A DNA stretch of 9,468 nucleotides, taken from UMGS1696 sp964457685. Lineage in GTDB: Bacteria; Bacillota; Clostridia; Oscillospirales; CAG-272. The notes below the pieces were generated by a model that was given only the letters and a program-made list of their open reading frames with translations, was not told the origin of the DNA and did not search any database. The stretch lies in contig CAYWFS010000055.1 of NCBI GenBank assembly GCA_964457685.1, positions 1-9,468 on the forward strand. Reading direction: 5' to 3'. Positions 1-6,102 of the stretch are shown piece after piece (position 1 is the stretch's first letter; each line of letters opens with the position of its first letter). The position numbers were made by a program, and so were the translations under genes.

Positions 1-995
1 TTGTAAAGGTAGCTCGGAATATCCTCGTCCGACATATCCATTTTTTCGGGGTAGTAAAGCTTGTCCGAGGACATTAAAATATAAAGCTCCTCGGTGTTGT
101 TGTCAAAATAGATGTTTTGGTTGCTATATCCCACCGGCTTTTCGAGGTCGATAAGCTCTAAATTCTCGTAATTCATATCGGAGAGGTAATATTTATTTTC
201 AAGCTTGTCATAGATAAACATTTTATCCCATGCCTTGCCGATGACATAAAAGAAATCGGAAAATGCATCTGATACAACCTCGGTTTCCATTGTTGAAAGG
301 TCAAGTGACATGAATTTTTGCGTGTAATTTTCCTCAGATTCTCCGTTTTCGTTAATTTCTTCATATCCTGTTCCGCAGTGATAGTACAGCTTTCCGTCCT
401 CATAATATTTTACGGAAATGCTTCGAGATGTTATTGTGTCATCGCTTACATCGACGGTATAGATTGGAGTAAGAGTACCTTTTGAAGTATCTATTTCATA
501 TATAACACTGTAAGGAACTTTATTCGGCATTACAGATTTGCAAGAGTAGAGTATACCGTTTTCTCCCTCAACAAGACCGTATAAATTCAGATACTGACAA
601 CCGCTGAAAGAGCCGTGTGTGCAGAGAGGGTCGGGGCAAAGAAAGTGCTTTTCACCTGTTTGACGATTTATGTAAGCGTAGATAGGTATTCCAGAATTAT
701 AGTGTTCATTATATATTTCTTCTTTTTTTAGTTGAAAAAATAAATTATCTCCTAATTTAGTACTAAGCCCATTTCCCATTAAAATATCTATTCTTTCCTC
801 AGAATACCTATTATATTCGCTTTCGCTTTCTAGCCAGTCACCGATGTCTTCAAGATATTCGTATCCCTCTTCGGCTGTAGGAATATCATTTAAAAAATCT
901 TGTGTATTTTCTATAATCAAGCCTTTGTTTTGAGTACAGGATGACAGTATTAAGAGTGCAGAAATTAAGATTGTTGATATTTTTGACTTTTTCAT
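1..995 (-). CDS. Lipoprotein with Cys-rich C-x4-C-x-H motif, 3' end beyond window
   Basis: This is the first 331 residues of a secreted lipoprotein; the reading frame is still open at base 1, so the C-terminus lies outside the window. The N-terminus is a lipoprotein signal: two lysines, a hydrophobic stretch (about residues 6-17) and the lipobox LSSC with the lipidated Cys at residue 20. The mature protein is therefore expected on the outer face of the cytoplasmic membrane. A short Cys/His cluster follows at residues 120-133 (C120, C125, H127, C133, around PDPLCTH). After it come repeated units such as IYEIDTSKGTLTPIY and KYYEDGKLYYHC, which look like beta-propeller or WD-like blades. From memory, similar lipoproteins with a C-x-D-P-x-C-T-H motif occur in many copies in gut Clostridia, with no known function. 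The gene lies 59 bases downstream of a small secreted-protein gene and probably shares its promoter. The ribosome site is weak (TAGGT). Lipoprotein status is well supported; function is unknown. Confidence 0.82.
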   Translation of the reverse strand, partial: MKKSKISTILISALLILSSCTQNKGLIIENTQDFLNDIPTAEEGYEYLEDIGDWLESESEYNRYSEERIDILMGNGLSTKLGDNLFFQLKKEEIYNEHYNSGIPIYAYINRQTGEKHFLCPDPLCTHGSFSGCQYLNLYGLVEGENGILYSCKSVMPNKVPYSVIYEIDTSKGTLTPIYTVDVSDDTITSRSISVKYYEDGKLYYHCGTGYEEINENGESEENYTQKFMSLDLSTMETEVVSDAFSDFFYVIGKAWDKMFIYDKLENKYYLSDMNYENLELIDLEKPVGYSNQNIYFDNNTEELYILMSSDKLYYPEKMDMSDEDIPSYLY

Positions 996-1019
996 GATAT
1001 TTACCTAATATAATTAGAA

Positions 1020-1046
1020 AGAGTGTGACATATGTTCGCACACTCT
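1020..1046 (-). terminator. Intergenic hairpin, possible attenuator
   Basis: A perfect 8-bp inverted repeat (AGAGTGTG at 1020-1027, CACACTCT at 1039-1046) with an 11-base loop lies between the small secreted-protein gene and the lipoprotein gene. On the minus strand it is followed only by TTTCTAATT, a poor U-tract. It could be a leaky terminator that lowers lipoprotein expression, or an mRNA-stabilising 3' hairpin. Confidence 0.5.
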
Positions 1047-1054
1047 CTTGTGTT

Positions 1055-1426
1055 TTAATTATTTGTTTTTGCCGGCCAATAAGCATCATACATTACCGTT
1101 CCACCATATGTTGAAACTGCACGGGAAGCTTGAACACTTCCACCATATGATGGCAAATCATCAGCGGATGTTTCTGCTGATGAAGAATAAGCACCCGAAT
1201 GCTCATCGCGAGCCCATTTCAATGCATTTCCGATGGTTGCATATGAGTTACAGCCAGACGTTGCTCTTACATCAGGATAATATGTAATTGATGTGCTTGC
1301 ACCTTCAACGTCTGCTGAGGCAGATCCGGAAGACGATCCATCCCTTGAGCTTGCCGCTATTGCAATTGCAAAGGTAGATGCAAGTGCTACTAAAGCTAAC
1401 GACTTAATAATTTTTTTGTTTTTCAT
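1055..1426 (-). CDS. Small secreted Ser/Ala-rich protein of unknown function
   Basis: This encodes 123 residues. The N-terminus is a clear export signal: basic MKNKKIIK, a hydrophobic core at about residues 9-23, and a plausible signal peptidase I site after A24 or A25. The mature part is about 98 residues, rich in Ser, Ala, Gly and Tyr, with one Cys (C59), and contains segments SITYYPDVRATSG, YATIGNALKWARDEHSG and STYGGTVMYDAYW. The single Cys rules out an internal disulfide. I do not recognise a family; a secreted peptide, surface-associated protein or bacteriocin-like product are all possible, and none is shown by the sequence. A purine-rich site (GAAAGGCAGG) stands about 8 bases before the ATG. 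A consensus promoter lies 58 bases upstream, and the lipoprotein gene follows. The strong promoter, signal peptide and good ribosome site argue for a real gene. Confidence 0.75.
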   Translation of the reverse strand: MKNKKIIKSLALVALASTFAIAIAASSRDGSSSGSASADVEGASTSITYYPDVRATSGCNSYATIGNALKWARDEHSGAYSSSAETSADDLPSYGGSVQASRAVSTYGGTVMYDAYWPAKTNN

Positions 1427-1483
1427 ACGAGATACCTGCCTTTCGAAATGATTTTTTATTTATGTAGACTCCGCTACAATCAT

Positions 1484-1512
1484 ATAATAGCACACCTCAT
1501 ACTTGTTGTCAA
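1484..1512 (-). promoter_or_regulatory. Sigma-A promoter of the small secreted-protein gene
   Basis: On the minus strand, TTGACA (1507-1512) is separated by 17 bases from TATTAT (1484-1489), a near-perfect housekeeping promoter. The transcript leader of about 50 bases contains a small 5-bp hairpin (TGTAG/CTACA, 1463-1478) before the ribosome site. Confidence 0.8.
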
Positions 1513-1537
1513 TATCCTTTGTTGTGGTGTGTCGAAA

Positions 1538-1555
1538 TTTGTGTATTTGCACAAA
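1538..1555. promoter_or_regulatory. Short dyad upstream of a promoter, possible operator
   Basis: TTTGTG (1538-1543) and CACAAA (1550-1555) form a perfect 6-bp inverted repeat with a 6-base centre. It sits 25 bases upstream of the -35 box of the small secreted-protein promoter, a position that would suit an activator site. Six-base dyads arise by chance in AT-rich DNA, so this is tentative. Confidence 0.22.
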
Positions 1556-1599
1556 AAATTGGCTTTTGTTTTGGCGTAAGTGCCATTTGTAAAAGAAAA

Positions 1600-1670
1600 A
1601 GCAGGGAACATTAAACCTACCTCCAAATCTTTAGATTTTTTGGTGGATATAAAAGACAATGTTCTCTGCT
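1600..1670 (-). terminator. Long stem-loop terminator after the ROK regulator gene
   Basis: A 13-bp inverted repeat with one mismatch runs from AGCAGGGAACATT (1600-1612) to AATGTTCTCTGCT (1658-1670). Inside it is a second nested stem (CCTCCAAA at 1620-1627 against TTTGGTGG at 1639-1646) and an AAATCT/AGATTT dyad at the apex. On the minus strand the hairpin begins 7 bases after the ROK stop codon and is followed by TTTTTCTTTT, as expected for an intrinsic terminator. The plus strand also has a T-run (1672-1678), so it could work in both directions. The arm-to-arm distance is longer than for a typical terminator. Confidence 0.65.
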
Positions 1671-1676
1671 GTTTTT

Positions 1677-2729
1677 TTATTCTTCTGCGAAAACTATTCG
1701 GTCGAGCCACATATCACGAAGATCCATTGTAAGTCCACGGTGTGAGTTTCTGAACTTACAGCAGGCACGAATCATCTCCGGCATATTTTCACGGGAGACG
1801 TAATATTTTTCTATCAGATTTGTTTTAAGAAGCGGAATTATATCTTCGCAAACAAATTTTGCGTCATATTCTATAATCAGCATATGCGGACTGAGTATTC
1901 GTATAACTGTCTCGAGTGCGATTGAAATATAATCGGCATATGACTGTAAATCGTCGCAGTATTCAAGCTTTTGCTCGAGAGTGCAGCCGTCGTAAAGTCT
2001 CATAGCCCCGAACTGACAGGCGTGCTTGTCCTTACCGAGTATGAGCTGACCGCCGACAAGATACGCACCGCATACATATGAGTTTCCGATATACCAATAT
2101 ACTATGTTTTTTTCTTTGTAATTTTCTACTCTTGTTACGTTGGATTTCGCCGCCGCATTTACCTGAGAATCTATGCGTATGTTGATTCCGGGGTAGTATC
2201 TCGATATAAGTCTTGACAGCTTTATTGAGCATAACTCACTTACCCTGCTTGAAATGACTGAGTCTGTTTCATCGTTGTAGGGTCCCGAGACGGCAACACC
2301 GATTCCGAAGCAGTTTTCTATCGAATACGTTGAGTTTACGGTAACATAGGTCTCGAAAAGGAAGCGTCTCATGTTGTCTTCAAATGAGAGATTTTTATTG
2401 TATTGATACTGTGATTTTTCGAGAAGCTCTAAGTGCAAATCGAGCAGGGAATATCTGAAATCATACGATGTGAAGTCGAAAATCAAGGAATACTTGCTTT
2501 GGTTTACGCTGAGCATACCTGCACGACGACCGGCATGATTGCGAATCTCCTTTACCTGCGACAGAATGTCACGTTCTACCAAAGCGTCCGCTATTTTTCC
2601 GACTGTAACAAGACTGAGTCCTGTCTTTTCCGCAATCTCCGCACGGGAAATCTTTTCGCAGTCAGCTACAGCACCGAATATCTGCTGTATGCTTTCGTAT
2701 TTTATACTCCTGAGACTGACGTTGCCCAT
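1677..2729 (-). CDS. ROK-family transcriptional regulator with degenerate kinase domain
   Basis: The 350-residue protein has the layout of ROK repressors (NagC/XylR type): an N-terminal winged helix-turn-helix (about 27-57, SRAEIAEKTGLSLVTVGKIAD) and then an actin-like sugar-kinase-related domain. GIGVAVSGPYND (142-153) matches the conserved GIGV-x-x-PGP-x-D segment, and IDSQVNAAAK (186-195) corresponds to the NDANAAA segment of ROK kinases. The kinase features are lost: the Gly-rich phosphate loop is replaced by FDFTSYD (84-90), the catalytic Asp position reads SQVN instead of NDAN, and the zinc motif (CxCGxxGC) is absent. It is therefore expected to bind DNA and perhaps a sugar ligand, without phosphorylating it. 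The ATG follows an AAAGGG ribosome site with 8-base spacing. The gene stands alone, with its own promoter and terminator and no sugar gene adjacent, so its regulon cannot be read from context. Its promoter carries an inverted repeat suited to autoregulation. Confidence 0.85.
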   Translation of the reverse strand: MGNVSLRSIKYESIQQIFGAVADCEKISRAEIAEKTGLSLVTVGKIADALVERDILSQVKEIRNHAGRRAGMLSVNQSKYSLIFDFTSYDFRYSLLDLHLELLEKSQYQYNKNLSFEDNMRRFLFETYVTVNSTYSIENCFGIGVAVSGPYNDETDSVISSRVSELCSIKLSRLISRYYPGINIRIDSQVNAAAKSNVTRVENYKEKNIVYWYIGNSYVCGAYLVGGQLILGKDKHACQFGAMRLYDGCTLEQKLEYCDDLQSYADYISIALETVIRILSPHMLIIEYDAKFVCEDIIPLLKTNLIEKYYVSRENMPEMIRACCKFRNSHRGLTMDLRDMWLDRIVFAEE

Positions 2730-2771
2730 ATCTCATGCCCTTTCGTAAGGTATTTTTTTACTGCATTAAAT

Positions 2772-2800
2772 ATTATACTAAAGAATTATTAAATTGTCAA
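2772..2800 (-). promoter_or_regulatory. Sigma-A promoter of the ROK regulator gene
   Basis: TTGACA (2795-2800) and TATAAT (2772-2777) on the minus strand are both perfect consensus boxes with a 17-base spacer, 43 bases upstream of the regulator ATG. Confidence 0.85.
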
Positions 2801-2808
2801 TAATAATT
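2784..2808. promoter_or_regulatory. Inverted repeat over the -35 box, candidate ROK operator
   Basis: AATTATTA (2784-2791) and TAATAATT (2801-2808) form a perfect 8-bp inverted repeat with a 9-base centre that contains the -35 box. AT-rich dyads of about this length are typical of ROK repressor operators, so autorepression is a reasonable inference. The surrounding DNA is very AT-rich, which raises the chance of coincidence. Confidence 0.45.
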
Positions 2809-2848
2809 TGTTTTCCATTTTTTATATTCAAAAAACATGATTTATGTA

Positions 2849-2877
2849 TATACAAGTACGGAAAAATATGTTATATT
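2849..2877 (+). promoter_or_regulatory. Weak candidate promoter of comEC
   Basis: TATACA (2849-2854, four of six matches to the -35 consensus) lies 17 bases before TATATT (2872-2877), 37 bases upstream of the comEC ATG. The region is AT-rich and other -10 choices exist. Confidence 0.4.
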
Positions 2878-2914
2878 AAATGGGAAGACTTTTATAAAAT
2901 ATTAGGGAGGATTT

Positions 2915-5206
2915 ATGAGGTTTTTTAAGGCTTTTCCGACGGTTTGTATGTTTCTTGCGTTTTTTCTGTCCTCCTGCTTTTTTGCGTATTTTTCCGCTTA
3001 TGCGAAGATAGGTGTCGGAAGCGTATTTTTGGCACTGCTTATATTTTGCATTGTAAACGTGAAAAATCTGCTTGACCGCAAGACGAGATTTTCGCTTATT
3101 CTTTCGTCATCTGCGATAATTCTTGCCTCTGTTATATCATATTCTTCCTTTAATATATATGCGGACGGATTTGAAAAATACGCAGGTGAAAGTGATTATG
3201 TACAGCTCATGATTAAAGAGAGTATGAGTGAAGAGTCATATAGTGCAACCTATGAAGCGGAAGTGAAATACTCTCCTCTTGTCAAAAGCGGAACCCGTGT
3301 TATACTCGAAACTTCACTTGCGAATCTTGAAAGGGGAAGCATACTTGAGGGAGAGGTAGAATATGTTTCTCTCGACGGGTACCTCGGTTCATTTGACGCA
3401 AAGAGCTACTATAACCCGAAGAAGATTATGCTTGTATGCAGTGACAGCTCACTTGAATATAAGTATAAGGATGATTCCTTTTCTTTGGATATTTTTGTTG
3501 CTGAAATAAGGGACAAGCTGTCTGCGATGATAAAGGCTCATACATCGGCAGAGGCTGGTGGAATTACGTCGGCTGTACTTCTCGGTGACAAAAGAAATAT
3601 CTATGATTCCGTCAAACGTGATTTCAGACGGATAGGAATATCGCATTTGCTTGTCATAAGCGGAACTCACTTTTCCGTTATCGTAACAATGGCGGAAAAT
3701 TATATGAAAAAGCTGAAGCTGAAGCGTAATGTGCGTTCGATAATGAACATCATAATAATTCTGTTCTTCATGGCGGTTACAGGTATGACACCATCGGTAG
3801 TGAGAGCGGGTGTTATGCATATTCTTGCACAGCTGTCGATACTTATCTCACGTAAAGAAAACAATCTTAATTCCTTTGCAATATCGGGATGTATCATTTT
3901 GCTCATTAATCCTCTTGCGGCGGCGGATTGCGGATTACAATTGTCGTTCGCGGCTACATACAGCTGTATTATGGTAAAAATGTTCCGAATGGGAATATTG
4001 CGACCGCTAAAACTGTTTTTGAGAAATCATATTCCGTATATGAAGCGGCTCATTTCCTTTATTGTTTCGCTTGCGGAATCCGTGATAATGACAAGCTTTG
4101 TAAGTATAAGCCTCTTGCCGATTATATGGCTGTACTTCGGTGAGGTTTCACTTCTGTCGCTTCCGGCAAATATTATTTTCGTTCCGCTCGTTACAATCCT
4201 CATTTATCTCGGCGGTGCGTATCTTTTGCTTTATCCGATAAAGTTGTTTGTAGCTCCGATGGCAGGGGCGATAAATATGCTTTGTTCGTTCATTGCGTGG
4301 GCGGCAGGACTGTTTTCGACTCTCGACATTGCGGTAATTCCGATAAACTACAGCTTTACCGTGTTTTTTATCGTTCCGCTTACTCTTTTTGTTATCGCTG
4401 TTCCGATTGCGGAAAAGAGAGTACGCAAAAAGGTGGCTTTGGGAGCTGCGACCGTATTTGTACTTATGACGGCAACTATCGGAGGTGTTCGTTTGGCAGA
4501 AAGAAGTGAGGACTATATCACATATTCGGCAGACAAAGGAAACGACGGATTTGTTCTCCGCTCAGACGGAAAGCTGCTTCTTTGCGAAATATCGGATGCG
4601 TCATACAGCTTTATATATGAGCTGACCGATGACATGGATAATTTGCACTGTACAGAGATAGAGTCCGTTCTCGTTACGCATTATCACAGCAAACACCTGA
4701 GAATGATAGGAAAACTGTGTGACAAGGAAATAGTAAGAAATCTTATCCTGACAAAACCGATAAACGAAAAGGAAGAATCTGTTTTTGTTTCTCTTGTTGC
4801 ACTTGCAAGAGAGAGGGGAATCGGAGTGTCGGTCTATTCCGCAGGCACGGAAATACCGTTTTACGGAACAACAGTCGTTTGTTATAGGGAATATCTCAGC
4901 CGCTCCACACATCCGATAACCGCCGTAAGCATAAAGGGTGATGGGGAGAAGCAGATTTTTGTTGCGTCAAGCTCATTTTCCGAAATGAAAAGCGTTGATT
5001 TAACAGAAAAAGCGGAGAGTTCAGATGCATTGATACTGGGAAGACATTCTCCTGTATATAAAAAAGTCTTCGGACTTACACTTGAAGAACCGAAGACTGT
5101 GCTTGTGTCGGAAGCTTCATACAGCTATGCCGATGACATGACACGGAAATATTTTGATGAATATGCCGATATAGGAGGGGATTCTCTCACATACAGGCTT
5201 AATTGA
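2915..5206 (+). CDS. comEC: ComEC/Rec2-type DNA internalization channel with degenerate C-terminal MBL-like domain
   Basis: ComEC forms the membrane channel that takes single-stranded DNA into the cell during transformation. The 763 residues match the family in length and order. There are N-terminal membrane segments (about 5-30, 33-50 and 58-78), followed by a DUF4131/OB-like extracytoplasmic region (about 80-180). The polytopic competence domain (about 200-500) has the signature GISHLLVISGTHFSV with H244 and H252, plus TGMTPSVVRAGVM and the stretch CGLQLSFAAT. The last part (about 530-763) is the metallo-beta-lactamase-like domain, but it is degraded. The usual HxHxDH motif reads HYHSKH (589-594) with Lys for Asp, the opening DVGQGD-type motif is replaced by SADKGNDG, and the later HHGS reads RHSP (H711). 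Channel function is likely kept; nuclease activity of this domain is doubtful. The ribosome site is AGGGAGG, 4 bases before the ATG. No other competence gene is adjacent. Confidence 0.93.
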   Translation: MRFFKAFPTVCMFLAFFLSSCFFAYFSAYAKIGVGSVFLALLIFCIVNVKNLLDRKTRFSLILSSSAIILASVISYSSFNIYADGFEKYAGESDYVQLMIKESMSEESYSATYEAEVKYSPLVKSGTRVILETSLANLERGSILEGEVEYVSLDGYLGSFDAKSYYNPKKIMLVCSDSSLEYKYKDDSFSLDIFVAEIRDKLSAMIKAHTSAEAGGITSAVLLGDKRNIYDSVKRDFRRIGISHLLVISGTHFSVIVTMAENYMKKLKLKRNVRSIMNIIIILFFMAVTGMTPSVVRAGVMHILAQLSILISRKENNLNSFAISGCIILLINPLAAADCGLQLSFAATYSCIMVKMFRMGILRPLKLFLRNHIPYMKRLISFIVSLAESVIMTSFVSISLLPIIWLYFGEVSLLSLPANIIFVPLVTILIYLGGAYLLLYPIKLFVAPMAGAINMLCSFIAWAAGLFSTLDIAVIPINYSFTVFFIVPLTLFVIAVPIAEKRVRKKVALGAATVFVLMTATIGGVRLAERSEDYITYSADKGNDGFVLRSDGKLLLCEISDASYSFIYELTDDMDNLHCTEIESVLVTHYHSKHLRMIGKLCDKEIVRNLILTKPINEKEESVFVSLVALARERGIGVSVYSAGTEIPFYGTTVVCYREYLSRSTHPITAVSIKGDGEKQIFVASSSFSEMKSVDLTEKAESSDALILGRHSPVYKKVFGLTLEEPKTVLVSEASYSYADDMTRKYFDEYADIGGDSLTYRLN

Positions 5207-5237
5207 GCTTTAAAACAGAGGGAGCTTATAGTTAAGC
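5197..5237. terminator. Imperfect hairpin at the convergent comEC/DUF1294 junction
   Basis: GCTTAA (5197-5202) pairs with TTAAGC (5232-5237), and after small bulges TGAGCT (5204-5209) pairs with AGCTTA (5223-5228, one G-T pair), leaving a 13-base loop. It covers both stop codons, which are only 3 bases apart. Neither strand has a U-tract after it, so classical intrinsic termination is not well supported. Confidence 0.28.
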
Positions 5238-5500
5238 CAAAGGAGAAATACCGCCTGAAAAACGATTATTATCGGTATACCGAGCATGAATTTGATGTGT
5301 TTTGTCTTGTGACGTATGAGAAGCATGGTTACAAGCATAGAGACAGAGCCGCCGAGAGCTGACAGCAAAAGAAGTGTTGCCTCGGGTACTCTCCACCCGC
5401 CACGCTTAGCCATTCTTTTGTCGTGTATAGTCACGAATATGGAAACAAGTGAAGTGACGCACGACAGAATAACGATAAAGGAAAAATAAGGATTCTTCAT
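5210..5500 (-). CDS. DUF1294 small membrane protein
   Basis: This encodes a 96-residue integral membrane protein of the DUF1294 family, whose function is unknown. The family hallmarks are visible: DKRMAKRGGWRVPE (27-40), a Gly-Gly pair at 50-51 and RHKTKHIKF (63-71). Three hydrophobic segments at about 5-24, 41-61 and 72-89 are separated by these basic loops, so the conserved motifs should face one side of the membrane. Its ATG overlaps the rnhA stop codon (ATGA, 5497-5500), so translation is probably coupled to rnhA. It ends 3 bases from the comEC stop on the other strand. The family assignment is firm; the link to RNase H is positional only. Confidence 0.87.
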   Translation of the reverse strand: MKNPYFSFIVILSCVTSLVSIFVTIHDKRMAKRGGWRVPEATLLLLSALGGSVSMLVTMLLIRHKTKHIKFMLGIPIIIVFQAVFLLWLNYKLPLF

Positions 5501-5943
5501 TGAAGCTGTCTTGCCTCCGATTGTGCCATTGTGTCACAGCGTTCGTTGTAGGGATGACCTGCGTGACCCTTTACCCAACAAAACTCGACCTCGTGAAGCT
5601 CACAAAGCTCAAGAACTCTCTGCCAAAGGTCGGGATTTAGTGCGGGTTTGTTGTCGGCTTTTTTCCAGCCACGCTTCTGCCAGGATTTTGCCCAACCCTT
5701 TCCCATACCGTCACAAAGGTATTTTGAGTCGGTTGTCATTTTAACTCTGCACGGCATTTTTAAGGCCTCGAGAGCTTTTATTGCGGCGGTAAGCTCCATA
5801 CGGTTGTTTGTGGTGTCACTCTCTCCGCCCGAAAGCTCCTTTTCCTTGCCGTTGTATACGAGTACAGCTCCCCAACCGCCGGGACCCGGATTTTTCAGGC
5901 AGGAGCCGTCCGTATATATTTCAACATATTTTTTCTCAGTCAT
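5497..5943 (-). CDS. rnhA: Ribonuclease HI
   Basis: RNase HI degrades the RNA strand of RNA-DNA hybrids, for example R-loops and primer remnants, in the cytoplasm. The 148-residue protein has normal family length and the full catalytic set: D12 (YTDGSC), E50 (NNRMELTA), D72 (TTDSKY), H127 (VKGHAGH) and D137 (NERCDTMA), equivalent to E. coli D10, E48, D70, H124 and D134. The basic handle region WAKSWQKRGWKKADNKP (84-100) is also present, which marks the E. coli-like substrate-binding form. There is no N-terminal hybrid-binding domain. The ATG follows TAAGG at about 7 bases. It heads a two-gene operon with the DUF1294 gene and is divergent from the BlaI-like regulator operon. Confidence 0.97.
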   Translation of the reverse strand: MTEKKYVEIYTDGSCLKNPGPGGWGAVLVYNGKEKELSGGESDTTNNRMELTAAIKALEALKMPCRVKMTTDSKYLCDGMGKGWAKSWQKRGWKKADNKPALNPDLWQRVLELCELHEVEFCWVKGHAGHPYNERCDTMAQSEARQLQ

Positions 5944-5975
5944 TTTTTTACCTTAACCCAAATCAGTATGGATTA

Positions 5976-6004
5976 ATTTTATCATATATTTGCATGAAAA
6001 GCAA
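5976..6004 (-). promoter_or_regulatory. Candidate promoter of rnhA-DUF1294
   Basis: On the minus strand TTGCTT (5999-6004) is followed after 17 bases by TAAAAT (5976-5981), 32 bases upstream of the rnhA ATG. The match is good but not perfect. Confidence 0.55.
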
Positions 6005-6034
6005 TAGTAAAGAAAAACGAGTGAAGTGCAAGCA

Positions 6035-6064
6035 TTGACAAAATACGCTATGTGGTTGTATAAT
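6035..6064 (+). promoter_or_regulatory. Sigma-A promoter of the BlaI-like/nuclease-like operon
   Basis: Perfect TTGACA (6035-6040) and perfect TATAAT (6059-6064) with an 18-base spacer lie 38 bases upstream of the regulator start codon. The divergent rnhA -35 box is only 30 bases away, so the two promoters stand back to back. Confidence 0.85.
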
Positions 6065-6070
6065 AGCATA
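6044..6070. promoter_or_regulatory. Imperfect dyad over the -10 box, candidate BlaI-like operator
   Basis: TAcGCTAT (6044-6051) and ATAGCaTA (6063-6070) are inverted repeats with one mismatched pair and an 11-base centre. The dyad covers the end of the spacer and the -10 box, so a bound dimer would block RNA polymerase. BlaI/MecI regulators are dimers that bind such dyads in their own promoters, so autorepression is a fair inference. Confidence 0.4.
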
Positions 6071-6090
6071 AAACCAAGTAAGCATTTTTC

Positions 6091-6095
6091 GGAGG
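6091..6095 (+). promoter_or_regulatory. Ribosome binding site that decides the regulator start
   Basis: GGAGG lies 1 base before an in-frame ATG at 6097 and 7 bases before the next in-frame ATG at 6103. Only the second spacing suits initiation, so the start at 6103 is preferred. Confidence 0.8.
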
Positions 6096-6102
6096 AATGT
6101 GT

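Noticed and set aside
1048..1287. Plus-strand open frame opposite the small secreted-protein gene
   Set aside because: It has no ribosome site and no family pattern; the minus frame has a signal peptide, ribosome site and promoter.
1055..1426. Lactococcin 972-type bacteriocin
   Set aside because: The C-terminal TYGG/YDAYW stretch prompted the idea, but the family's characteristic Gly/Trp/His pattern and its usual transporter genes are not present.
1480..1710. 76-residue minus-strand frame across the ROK terminator
   Set aside because: It runs through the terminator hairpin and the next promoter, with a random-looking translation.
6097..6099. Earlier in-frame ATG for the BlaI-like regulator
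   Set aside because: It is only 1 base from the GGAGG ribosome site, too close for initiation; the ATG at 6103 has a 7-base spacing.
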